Positions 6,966 to 14,909 of a stretch of DNA of 15,450 nt are shown here, in pieces. Origin of the DNA: JBFLVQ01 sp040758525 (GTDB taxonomy: Bacteria > Acidobacteriota > Blastocatellia > Chloracidobacteriales > JADJPF01); assembly GCA_040758525.1 (NCBI GenBank), contig JBFLVQ010000151.1, forward strand, positions 1 through 15,450, in the 5' to 3' direction. How positions within the stretch are numbered: the stretch's first letter is position 1; each line of letters opens with the position of its first letter. The notes under the pieces were generated by a model that saw nothing but the letters and a program-made list of their open reading frames with translations, ran no database searches and was not told where the DNA came from. The translations under genes and the position numbers were made by a program.

Positions 6966-9416
6966 ATGACAAGGAGATACAATCCAAAAGAGATCGAGGC
7001 AAAGTGGCAGGCCCGCTGGGATCAAGACAACCTATACCGTCAGCAGCAAGATCCCAATAAACCTAAGTGGTATTTTCTTACTATGTTCCCTTATCCAAGC
7101 GGACGCTTGCATATAGGTCACTGGTTTATGTACGCGCCTCCTGACGCTAAAGCACGTTACCTACGTATGCAAGGCAAAAATGTCTTCTTCCCTATGGGTT
7201 TTGATGCCTTTGGGCTGCCGGCTGAGAATGCTGCGATCAAGCATGGTGTCAATCCACGCAAATGGACTTATGACAACATCGAATACATGCGTAAAGAGTT
7301 CCGTACTATGGGGGCGAGTTATACTTGGAGCAACGAGGTTATCACTAGCGACCCTCAGTACTACCGTTGGACACAGTGGCTATTTATCCAATTCTTCCGG
7401 CATGGTCTCGCCTACCGTAAGAAAGCCCCAGTAGACTGGTGTCCTAAATGTAATACTTCGCTTGCTCGTGAACAGGTAAAAGGCGAAGAGCGACGTTGTG
7501 ATCGCTGTCAGACTCAGGTAACGAAAAAAGACCTAGACCAATGGCTATTCCGTATTACTCGCTATGCTGAGGAGCTACTCAATTTCTCACAGATCCAATG
7601 GCCCGAGCGGGTGCGTGTCTTACAGACTGAATGGATTGGCCGTAGTGAAGGCGCCGAGATTCAATTTGCGATCGAAGATAGTAATGAATCCGTAAATGTC
7701 TTTACCACACGTCCAGACACACTCTTTGGCGCCACTTTTCTAGTGCTTGCCCCAGAACACCCACTGGTCGCCAAATTGACTACCCCAGAACGCCAGACGG
7801 CGGTGTCGCAATATATTGAACAAGCCAAGCGTGCTACGGAAATTGATCGCTTGGCTGCCAATCGTGAGAAGACTGGTCTATGGATTGGCGCTAATGCATT
7901 ACATCCCTTTACCAAGCAGCCTATACCAATCTGGATTGGCGACTATGTACTGATGAACTATGGTACTGGCGCAATTATGGCTGTGCCTGCGCATGATGAG
8001 CGCGATTTTGCCTTTGCCCAGCAGCACAACCTGCCTATTCCCGTTGTGATCAAACCACCACAATGGAATGGTGAGCCACTCACTGCTCCTTATACTGACG
8101 AAGGTGTAATGGTCAATTCGGGTCAGTTCGATGGTACACCTAGCGAAGAAGGTAAACGTAATGTAACGGCTGCGCTTGCACAGATGCAGCAAGGTAAACC
8201 GGCCATCACTTATCGGCTGCATGACTGGTTAATCAGTCGCCAGCGCTACTGGGGCGCACCTATTCCTATGATCCATTGCGCCAAGTGCGATATCGTGCCT
8301 GTACCTGATGAGCAATTGCCCGTACTACTGCCAGAAGATGTGCAGTTCCTGCCTACCGGCGAATCTCCCCTTAAGCTTAGTTCAGAGTTTCGTAACACTA
8401 CTTGTCCACAATGCCAAGGACCCGCCCAGCGAGATACCGATACAATGGATACTTTTGTTGATTCTAGCTGGTATTGGTATCGTTACCTCAGCCCTACTAA
8501 GTCAGATGCTTTTATTGATCCAGAGATGGCTAAGCAATGGCTGCCGGTTGATGAGTATGCAGGTGGTATAGAGCATGCGACTATGCATCTGCTCTATGCA
8601 CGTTTCTTTGCCAAGGCGCTACGTGATATGGGATTAATTGAGCATGGCGAGCCTTTCCAACGTCTCTTCAACCAAGGTCTGATACTTGGCGAAGATGGCA
8701 ATAAAATGAGCAAATCACGAGGTAATGTTGTCGATCCAGATGCACAGGTCGATATCTATGGCGCCGATTGTATACGTACCTTCTTGATGTTTATAGGACC
8801 TTGGGAAGCAGGTGGACCCTGGTCAACACAGGGTATCGAAGGTGTCTCACGCTTCTACAAGAAAGTCTGGAACCTTATCCTTGAACCCGCGCGTGAGATT
8901 AGTGGCGATGCTAGTAGCGTTGAGTTGAAGGAGTTGCAGCGACTGATGCACAAGACAATCGGCAAGGTCGCACATGACTTAGAGAATTTCCAATTTAATA
9001 CCGCCGTCTCCAGCTTGATGGAATATGTCAATTATCTTGTTAAAGCCAAAGAGACAGCCATTAATCAGACCACACAATGGCGGGAAGCGATCAATAATCT
9101 GGTACTACTGCTTGCTCCTATTGCACCACATATCAGCGAGGAACTCTGGGAAGCGCTGGGAGGCTCTTATAGTGTGCATAAACAGCAGTGGCCAGAATAT
9201 AATGCTAGCCTTGCTGCCGATGAAGTATTTACCCTGGTTGTGCAAGTGAACGGCAAACTACGTGAGCGTATTGAAGGTGTGCCGCTAAGCTTGAGCGAAG
9301 CGGAGGCACGTCAGCTTGCGCTCTCAAGCCCTAATGTTTCTCAGCAGATTGCGGGCAAAGAGATTACTAATTTAATCTATGTGCCCAAACGACTCATCAA
9401 CATTGTAATCAAATGA
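6966..9416 (+). CDS. leuS: Leucine--tRNA ligase
   Basis: A complete 816-residue class Ia aminoacyl-tRNA synthetase that charges tRNA-Leu with leucine in the cytoplasm. The N-terminus RRYNPKEIEAKWQ is typical of the family. The HIGH signature is at 49-52, within FPYPSGRLHIGH. A zinc-binding Cys-x2-Cys pair (CPKC...CDRC) is near 160-180. The CP1 editing domain has the threonine-rich TTRPDTLFG (247-255) and the DERD motif (344-347), whose acidic residues contact mischarged amino acids. KMSKS is at 580-584, followed by the anticodon-binding domain and C-terminal domain. The ATG at 6966 is chosen because it matches family N-termini and has GAAGG 4 nt upstream. An in-frame ATG at 6909 would add 19 leucine-rich residues. 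It is the first gene of a run followed by two exported peptidases. Confidence 0.97.
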   Translation: MTRRYNPKEIEAKWQARWDQDNLYRQQQDPNKPKWYFLTMFPYPSGRLHIGHWFMYAPPDAKARYLRMQGKNVFFPMGFDAFGLPAENAAIKHGVNPRKWTYDNIEYMRKEFRTMGASYTWSNEVITSDPQYYRWTQWLFIQFFRHGLAYRKKAPVDWCPKCNTSLAREQVKGEERRCDRCQTQVTKKDLDQWLFRITRYAEELLNFSQIQWPERVRVLQTEWIGRSEGAEIQFAIEDSNESVNVFTTRPDTLFGATFLVLAPEHPLVAKLTTPERQTAVSQYIEQAKRATEIDRLAANREKTGLWIGANALHPFTKQPIPIWIGDYVLMNYGTGAIMAVPAHDERDFAFAQQHNLPIPVVIKPPQWNGEPLTAPYTDEGVMVNSGQFDGTPSEEGKRNVTAALAQMQQGKPAITYRLHDWLISRQRYWGAPIPMIHCAKCDIVPVPDEQLPVLLPEDVQFLPTGESPLKLSSEFRNTTCPQCQGPAQRDTDTMDTFVDSSWYWYRYLSPTKSDAFIDPEMAKQWLPVDEYAGGIEHATMHLLYARFFAKALRDMGLIEHGEPFQRLFNQGLILGEDGNKMSKSRGNVVDPDAQVDIYGADCIRTFLMFIGPWEAGGPWSTQGIEGVSRFYKKVWNLILEPAREISGDASSVELKELQRLMHKTIGKVAHDLENFQFNTAVSSLMEYVNYLVKAKETAINQTTQWREAINNLVLLLAPIAPHISEELWEALGGSYSVHKQQWPEYNASLAADEVFTLVVQVNGKLRERIEGVPLSLSEAEARQLALSSPNVSQQIAGKEITNLIYVPKRLINIVIK

Positions 9417-9421
9417 CGATT

Positions 9422-9463
9422 GACAACCGTAGCACGGTCGTCACGACCAGTTGTGCGGTTGTC
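9422..9463 (+). terminator. GC-rich hairpin between leuS and the M14 peptidase gene
   Basis: It starts 6 nt after the leuS stop. Three stacked stems are visible: GACAACC (9422-9428) with GGTTGTC (9457-9463), GCAC (9432-9435) with GTGC (9453-9456), and GGTCG (9436-9440) with CGACC (9444-9448). The loop is TCA and there are small bulges on both sides. TACCTTTT follows, a short T-run after the stem. It looks like a terminator or attenuator that allows partial read-through, because only 13 nt remain before the next ATG, leaving no room for a separate promoter. Confidence 0.6.
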
Positions 9464-9476
9464 TACCTTTTCTCCT

Positions 9477-12221
9477 ATGAAAACTCTATTCTATATCCTA
9501 CTAGTTATGACTACTGTCTTTACCGTTAACCTACCTGCTTATGCTGACTCTTTCACTTTCTATCCGGATGCAAAATACCGCTCCGATATCCCGAAACCAG
9601 AAGATGTGATCGGTCACTCTGTAGGCGAACATTTTACCCATTATAGTGACATCGTCGGTTATTATCGCCGGTTGGCAGAAGTCTCCTCCAACCTAAAGAT
9701 AATCGAATATGGACGCACCTATGAGCGGCGTAAATTACATCTGCTTATTATTAGCAGCATAGAAAACCTTGCTGCGCTAGATCGTATCAAGGCAGAGACC
9801 GCACGCCTAGGCGATCCACGCCGTGTCAGTGAAGCGGAGATGGAACGTACGATAGCACAATTGCCCGCTACTGTTTGGCTTAGCTACAACGTCCATGGTG
9901 ATGAATCGTCCTCATCAGAAGCTGCCTTACAGGTTGTCTATCATCTATTAGCAGATCAGAGCGAAGAGACAACACGACTGCTCAAAGAGCTGGTTATTGT
10001 TATCGATCCGCTAGTTAATCCAGATGGGCGCGAGCGTTATGTCTCCTTTTACGAGCAGGCACAGGGTCGTAGTGCCAAGATGGATAGCAATGCTTTTGAG
10101 CATCATCAACGCTGGCCGGGCGGAAGATTTAATCATTATCTCTTTGATCTAAATCGTGACTGGGCTTGGATGACACAAGCGGAATCACAGGCGCGTATAC
10201 GTGTCTTCCGTGAATGGCAACCACAAGTACATGTCGATTATCATGAGGCCAGTCCTGAATCTACTTACTTCTTCCCTCCCGCGGCCAAGCCAGTCAATGC
10301 CAATATCCCAGCATTAATGCTCGATTGGCTAAAGATCTTTGGCAAAGGCAATGGCAGTATGTTTGATCGCTTTGGCCTAGGTTTCTATACTAGTGAAGAT
10401 TTCGACCTATACTATCCTGGCTATGGCGACTCTTGGCCATCGCTCAATGGCGCAGTTGGAATGACCTATGAACAAGCTGGTGGTGGAAGGGCTGGACTAG
10501 CATTACGGCTTGAGCAGCGTCAGTCTGTACTGACACTGCGCGAGCGGGCTTGGCACCATTTCCTTACCTCACTGTCTACCCTTAAGACGGCAGCAGATAA
10601 TCGACAGGCGCGTTTACGTGATTACTACCGTTTCCGTGCACAAGCGATCGAGGCTGGTAAACGTGGTCCTATGAGAGCATTTGTGCTATTGCCTGGACGC
10701 GACCCCGGACGTGCGGCAAAACTGGCAGCTCTGCTCATTGATCAGGGTATAGAGGTAGCGCAAGCACGTACAGCTTTCCGAGTTCGCCGAGCACATAGTT
10801 ACTTTAATAAGGATGTAGCACAAGAGAAGGAGTTTCCTGCCGGCTCTTACATAATCAATCTGGCACAACCAACTGGCTTCCTTGCTAAAGGATTACTAGA
10901 GCCTGAGGCAGTATTGAAAGATCTCTTCTTCTATGATGTTACTGGCTGGTCACTACCGCTTGCCTACAATGTTGAGAGCTATTGGTTAGAAGACAATGTG
11001 GAAGCACAAGCAGAGAAGCTTGCCTCTGCACCAATCATCAAGGGAGAGGTAGTAGGTGGACGCGCTAGCTATGCCTATGTTTTCAGTTATGAGACTAATG
11101 GTGCGGCGCGTACGCTCTGCCATTTGCTACAAGAGGATTATGAAGCTTTCTTGGCCTTAAAACCGTTCACACTTGCCGGTCGTCAATTTCCCCTTGGCGC
11201 TATTATTGTTCCTGTACAGAAGAACTCTGCCACACTACATGAAAGAATTGCTGCATTAGTGGCCAGCAATGGACATGAAGTAGTAGCCGCCGCTACTGCA
11301 CGTAGTGAAGATGGTATTGACCTAGGATCAAATCGTGTACGTTTTATACGTAAGCCAAAGGTAGCCGTGGTAATGGGTCCAGGCGTCAGTGTCACCGATT
11401 ACGGTTCGATCTGGTTCCTCTTAGATGAGCGCTATGGTCTGGCTTTTACCCCTATCTCTACTGATCAGCTTGCTGGTGTTGATCTACGTGAATACAACAC
11501 ACTGATATTTCCTGATGATCAAGATAGCGGCAAACTCTATCAGGGTCTATTTAGCAAATCGACAGTTGAGAAGATCAATCGCTGGGTACGTGAAGGCGGC
11601 ACCTTTATAGGTATTAAGGGTGGTGCTGTCTTTGCTACAACAAAGCAGTCCGGGCTTACTTCTATTACTTACCAATTTCTTGGTAAGCGTGATGAAGAAG
11701 AGCGTATAGAGCGCGAAAAGAGTCAAGATAAGGATTCCAGCAAAGAATCTAGTAGTACCCCTCCAGCAGCCAACGCGCCCAGCGCAGCAGCATCAAAGAA
11801 ACCTGAGGAGGAACTGGCAGAGAAATTATTACCTTATTCAGAGAAAGAGAAACGGCGAATGGCAGAGACTATCCCTGGCACACTGATGCGTATTAAGTTG
11901 GACCACAGCCATCCGCTGGGACTCGGTTATGAGAGTGAAATTGCTGTGCTAAATTTCTCTAGTCCAATTCTCAGCCTTACCGCCAAAGGCGACAATGTCG
12001 CTTATTATCCTAAAGAACAGTTCAAATTGAGCGGCTTCCTCACTCCTGAACATGAAAAGAAGGTTGCTCATTCTGGTTATCTTATTAAAGAGCGTGCTGG
12101 CCGAGGCAGTTTTATTCTCTATGCTGATGACCCCAATTTCCGCTCTTTTTGGGAGGGAACAACCCGACTGTTCTTAAATGGTATACTGTTCGGGGCGATT
12201 GTCGATCCGAACGTAGAGTAA
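9477..12221 (+). CDS. Exported M14-family zinc carboxypeptidase-like metallopeptidase
   Basis: A 914-residue protein with a signal peptide (1-23, ending LPAYA). The M14 domain (about 50-390) has zinc ligands His140 and Glu143 in NVHGDE and His256 in VDYHE. It also has NPDGR (181-185), LNRDW (225-229) and YEQAGG, with Glu332 the likely catalytic base. It should cut peptides outside the cytoplasm. Residues about 627-725 resemble a class I glutamine-amidotransferase-like fold seen in related large M14 proteins, but the nucleophile turn reads GIKGGA with Lys714 instead of Cys, so this part is probably non-catalytic. A charged and then Ser/Ala/Pro-rich linker (about 737-785) precedes the C-terminal domain. 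The start is uncertain: ATG 9477 fits the signal peptide and lies past the hairpin, but has no clear Shine-Dalgarno site. TTG 9420 is the alternative and also lacks one. The M1 gene follows 13 nt downstream. Confidence 0.87.
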   Translation: MKTLFYILLVMTTVFTVNLPAYADSFTFYPDAKYRSDIPKPEDVIGHSVGEHFTHYSDIVGYYRRLAEVSSNLKIIEYGRTYERRKLHLLIISSIENLAALDRIKAETARLGDPRRVSEAEMERTIAQLPATVWLSYNVHGDESSSSEAALQVVYHLLADQSEETTRLLKELVIVIDPLVNPDGRERYVSFYEQAQGRSAKMDSNAFEHHQRWPGGRFNHYLFDLNRDWAWMTQAESQARIRVFREWQPQVHVDYHEASPESTYFFPPAAKPVNANIPALMLDWLKIFGKGNGSMFDRFGLGFYTSEDFDLYYPGYGDSWPSLNGAVGMTYEQAGGGRAGLALRLEQRQSVLTLRERAWHHFLTSLSTLKTAADNRQARLRDYYRFRAQAIEAGKRGPMRAFVLLPGRDPGRAAKLAALLIDQGIEVAQARTAFRVRRAHSYFNKDVAQEKEFPAGSYIINLAQPTGFLAKGLLEPEAVLKDLFFYDVTGWSLPLAYNVESYWLEDNVEAQAEKLASAPIIKGEVVGGRASYAYVFSYETNGAARTLCHLLQEDYEAFLALKPFTLAGRQFPLGAIIVPVQKNSATLHERIAALVASNGHEVVAAATARSEDGIDLGSNRVRFIRKPKVAVVMGPGVSVTDYGSIWFLLDERYGLAFTPISTDQLAGVDLREYNTLIFPDDQDSGKLYQGLFSKSTVEKINRWVREGGTFIGIKGGAVFATTKQSGLTSITYQFLGKRDEEERIEREKSQDKDSSKESSSTPPAANAPSAAASKKPEEELAEKLLPYSEKEKRRMAETIPGTLMRIKLDHSHPLGLGYESEIAVLNFSSPILSLTAKGDNVAYYPKEQFKLSGFLTPEHEKKVAHSGYLIKERAGRGSFILYADDPNFRSFWEGTTRLFLNGILFGAIVDPNVE

Positions 12222-12234
12222 TTAGGAGAGATCG

Positions 12235-14130
12235 ATGCCGCGAGTATTTTTATATCTATTAGCAATAACCATCTTTGCTGTCGGGTGCTCTCAGAATCAG
12301 ACACAACAGCAATTAATAACCAAAGACACGACGAAAGAAACAATGAAAGCAGAGAAAGATTTGCACTCTTTTGCTAGCCCTACAGATGTGGCTCTTACAC
12401 ATATAGATTTAGATCTGGTAGTAGACTTTGAGAAAAAGCAGATTGCTGGTAAGGCAGGACTTAAGCTTAATAATAAGACAGCAGCGCGACAGCTACATCT
12501 TGATACTAGGGATCTGACGATCGAGCGTGTAACTTTAGGCGAGAGTGAAACCGAGACCAAGTTTACTTTAGGAGAAACCGTCAAACACTTAGGTCAACCT
12601 ATAGTAATTGATATACAGCCTGACACCAAACAGGTAAATGTCTACTACCACACTAGTCCTAATGCTGAAGCATTACAGTGGTTGCAACCAGCCCAGACGG
12701 CTGGCGGTAAGAAACCTTTTCTCTTCACTCAATCACAGGCAATCCTGGCACGCACTTGGGTACCCTGTCAGGATACTCCGGGTGTTCGTATAACCTACCG
12801 TGCCAAGATCAAAACACGCCCGGATCTGCTTGCTGTAATGAGTGCTAAAAATAGTCAGCAGAAGAGTGCTGATGGTGTATACGAATTTGAAATGCCGCAG
12901 CCAGTACCTTCTTACCTGCTTGCGCTTGCGGTTGGCGATATAGAAGCGCTTAGCACAGGCGCGCGTAGCTGTGTCTATTCTGAGCCTCTGGTAGTAAAAA
13001 AAGCCGCTTGGGAATTGGCCGATATGGAGAAGATGATTGCGGCAGCAGAATCACTTTATGGACCCTATCGTTGGGAGCGTTATGATGTAATCGTACTGCC
13101 ACCCAGTTTCCCATTTGGAGGTATGGAGAATCCTCGCCTCACTTTTGCTACTCCGACAATCTTAGCTGGTGACCGCTCACTGGTTTCACTGATTGCCCAT
13201 GAGTTGGCCCATTCCTGGTCTGGTAATCTGGTAACAAACGCTACCTGGAATGACTTCTGGCTTAATGAAGGTTTTACTGTCTACTTTGAGCGCCGTATTA
13301 TGGAAGCTGTCTATGGTAAGGATTATGCAGAAATGTTAGCAGAGTTAGGCCGTCAGGATTTGATACGAACGATCGAGGAGTTGGGACGCGATAGTCATGA
13401 CACACATCTCTTTTTAGATCTAAAAGATCGTAATCCCGACGATGGCCTTACCGAGATTGCTTATGAGAAAGGCTATTTTTTCCTACGTATGCTAGAAGAG
13501 AATATAGGGCGACAACAGTGGGATGCCTTCTTACGCAAATACTTTGACACTTTTGCCTTCCAGAGCATGACGACGACAAAATTCCTTGCCTACTTACGAG
13601 AGAATCTGATCAAGAATGACAAAGCACTAGAAGAGAAGTTAATGATCGACAAGTGGGTCTATAGTGCTGGCCTACCAGAGAATTGTCCCAAAATAGAGGC
13701 AAAAGAGTTTGCTCAGGTGGAAGCCGAAGTACAGGCTTGGCAAGCTGGCACACCAGCTAAAGACCTTAAGACCAAGAACTGGACTACACATCACTGGCTA
13801 CACTTCCTAGGTAAATTGCCAGAGTCACTGAGCCAACAACAGATGGCTGAGCTAGATGCTGCTTTCAAGTTCACCAACACAGGTAATTCTGAGATCCTAC
13901 AAGCTTGGTTGTTACATGCGCTCAGCAGCAAATACCAGCCTGCTTATCCAGCATTAGAAAAATTCCTTACTAGTATGGGAAGACGTAAATTCCTTAAACC
14001 GCTCTATACCAAACTAGCACAGACACCAGAAGGCTTAGAGTTGGCTCGTCAAATCTATAAAAAAGCCCGTCCTACCTACCATCCTGTCTCTTACAACACT
14101 ATTGACGAAATTCTCAAATGGGAAAAGTAG
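12235..14130 (+). CDS. M1-family aminopeptidase, leukotriene-A4-hydrolase type, probable lipoprotein
   Basis: A 631-residue zinc aminopeptidase. The N-terminus MPRVFLYLLAITIFAVGC looks like a lipoprotein signal with Cys18 as the lipid site, although Ala at -3 is not the preferred residue. An N-terminal beta domain (about 50-240) precedes the catalytic domain. The substrate-binding motif GGMENPRL is at 295-302, the zinc site HELAH at 322-326 with the third ligand Glu345 in NEGF, and the catalytic Tyr410 in AYEKG. The C-terminal helical domain runs to the end and resembles that of LTA4H and aminopeptidase B rather than the larger PepN. It is expected to remove N-terminal residues from peptides at the cell envelope. 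AGGAGAG lies 4 nt before the ATG, and the gene starts 13 nt after the M14 gene, so the two are almost certainly one operon. A strong hairpin follows its stop. Confidence 0.94.
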   Translation: MPRVFLYLLAITIFAVGCSQNQTQQQLITKDTTKETMKAEKDLHSFASPTDVALTHIDLDLVVDFEKKQIAGKAGLKLNNKTAARQLHLDTRDLTIERVTLGESETETKFTLGETVKHLGQPIVIDIQPDTKQVNVYYHTSPNAEALQWLQPAQTAGGKKPFLFTQSQAILARTWVPCQDTPGVRITYRAKIKTRPDLLAVMSAKNSQQKSADGVYEFEMPQPVPSYLLALAVGDIEALSTGARSCVYSEPLVVKKAAWELADMEKMIAAAESLYGPYRWERYDVIVLPPSFPFGGMENPRLTFATPTILAGDRSLVSLIAHELAHSWSGNLVTNATWNDFWLNEGFTVYFERRIMEAVYGKDYAEMLAELGRQDLIRTIEELGRDSHDTHLFLDLKDRNPDDGLTEIAYEKGYFFLRMLEENIGRQQWDAFLRKYFDTFAFQSMTTTKFLAYLRENLIKNDKALEEKLMIDKWVYSAGLPENCPKIEAKEFAQVEAEVQAWQAGTPAKDLKTKNWTTHHWLHFLGKLPESLSQQQMAELDAAFKFTNTGNSEILQAWLLHALSSKYQPAYPALEKFLTSMGRRKFLKPLYTKLAQTPEGLELARQIYKKARPTYHPVSYNTIDEILKWEK

Positions 14131-14141
14131 TTTTACTCAAT

Positions 14142-14175
14142 GAGAGAGCTTAGAGGTAATACCTCTAGCTCTCTC
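14142..14175 (+). terminator. Strong hairpin after the M1 aminopeptidase gene
   Basis: GAGAGAGC plus TAGAGG (14142-14156) pairs with CCTCTA plus GCTCTCTC (14162-14175), with one bulged T at 14150 and a 5-nt loop. It begins 12 nt after the stop of the M1 gene. T-rich sequence (TATTTTGTTTT) follows about 12 nt downstream rather than at once, so it is a likely but not perfect intrinsic terminator. Confidence 0.65.
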
Positions 14176-14659
14176 TCGTGCAAGAATATTTTGTTTTAAC
14201 TCTATGCATAAATGCTGCAACTTTTTTAAGGCTTTTCCGATAACTTGTGTGAATATAAGGAAGCTGTTTGATATGTTGCTTTTGGCCTATGTTAAGTCGG
14301 CTCGTATAACTGAGCAGAGCTAAATGGTAAAGAGAACCGAGAGGGAGATAATGCTCGGTTTGAAAGCAGGTGAATTCAGTTATAAATATTTGCTTGAGCC
14401 TCACCCAAAATGCCATTGAATGGCCTGTAGAATTTAGAATTGAGTGATTAGATGATTAAATGATTAAAATATTAATTGAACAGGCCGCTTGCACCAGGAT
14501 ATTTAAGAACCATAGCATTCGATGATAAGTAATATTGGATATTGTTCGTTGATGAGGCTAATTAATATTTTTCCTGATAAGTTTTTGCATCTGCTAATTG
14601 AGCCCACGGATTCCATACCTCTGCCAGTTTGGTCCTGACAGATCGTAATTGGAAAGCTC
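14176..14659. other. Intergenic stretch without recognisable genes
   Basis: No convincing coding region is seen on either strand. There is a 7-bp stem, AACCGAG (14335-14341) with CTCGGTT (14354-14360), and an AT-rich run with three spaced GATTA units near 14442-14465. Decayed coding sequence cannot be excluded. Confidence 0.5.
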
Positions 14660-14661
14660 AC

Positions 14662-14717
14662 GTCGGCAAGTGCCGACCGTTTAATGTAGCCAAATAAATA
14701 TTTGGTTAGTTAACTAA
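14662..14717. repeat. Cluster of short palindromes and hairpins
   Basis: Three dyads follow each other: GTCGGC (14662-14667) with GCCGAC (14672-14677) and an AAGT loop; TAGCCAAAT (14687-14695) with ATTTGGTTA (14700-14708), one G-T pair and an AAAT loop; and the perfect palindrome TTAGTTAACTAA (14706-14717). They may belong to a structured RNA or to protein-binding sites upstream of the gene at 14910. Confidence 0.6.
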
Positions 14718-14723
14718 GTTGAA

Positions 14724-14894
14724 CTTGAGTAAGTAAGTGCGCTTAACAAACGCAACCTGAAAATGGCTGGTCAAAGCAGGTTACGTAACCTTTTCAACTC
14801 AAGCGTCAGGTAGTTAACCTTAATTAATAATTTCCGGCAACCGCCACCAGTCGAAGTTGCCCTGTTATCGGCGTGGTAGAACCCTCGTCCGATA
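14724..14894 (+). promoter_or_regulatory. Candidate structured 5' leader of the gene at 14910
   Basis: The 180 nt before the gene hold nested complementary segments. CTTGAGT (14724-14730) pairs with ACTCAAG (14797-14803), enclosing AACCTG (14754-14759) with CAGGTT (14777-14782). The perfect palindrome GGTTACGTAACC lies at 14779-14790. Then GGCAAC (14836-14841) pairs with GTTGCC (14856-14861), and TATCGG (14866-14871) pairs with CCGATA (14889-14894), the latter holding an inner GGT-AGA-ACC hairpin (14875-14883). The last stem ends 3 nt before the Shine-Dalgarno site, where folding could control translation. I do not recognise a known riboswitch class, and neither transcription nor folding is shown. 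Confidence 0.4.
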
Positions 14895-14897
14895 TGT

Positions 14898-14903
14898 AAG
14901 GAG
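14898..14903 (+). promoter_or_regulatory. Strong ribosome binding site (AAGGAG)
   Basis: AAGGAG lies 6 nt before the ATG at 14910. This is the strongest Shine-Dalgarno site in the window. It fixes the start of the gene at the right edge, which has no stop in the window. Confidence 0.85.
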
Positions 14904-14909
14904 CTATTT

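Noticed and set aside
9413..9520. ATG overlapping the leuS stop (ATGA) as start of a coupled small gene
   Set aside because: That frame closes after about 38 codons, has no ribosome site, and reads through the hairpin out of frame with the M14 gene.
14165..14416. 83-codon minus-strand open frame in the intergenic region
   Set aside because: It has no Shine-Dalgarno site, matches no family I know, and its 3' end runs into the hairpin after the M1 aminopeptidase gene. It may be chance or an old gene remnant.
14724..14894. Possible cyclic-di-GMP (GEMM) or cobalamin riboswitch
   Set aside because: Short pieces recall these classes, but the conserved core sequences (for example the GEMM GCAAAGCC-type segment or the B12 box) are not present in the right order, so no class is named.
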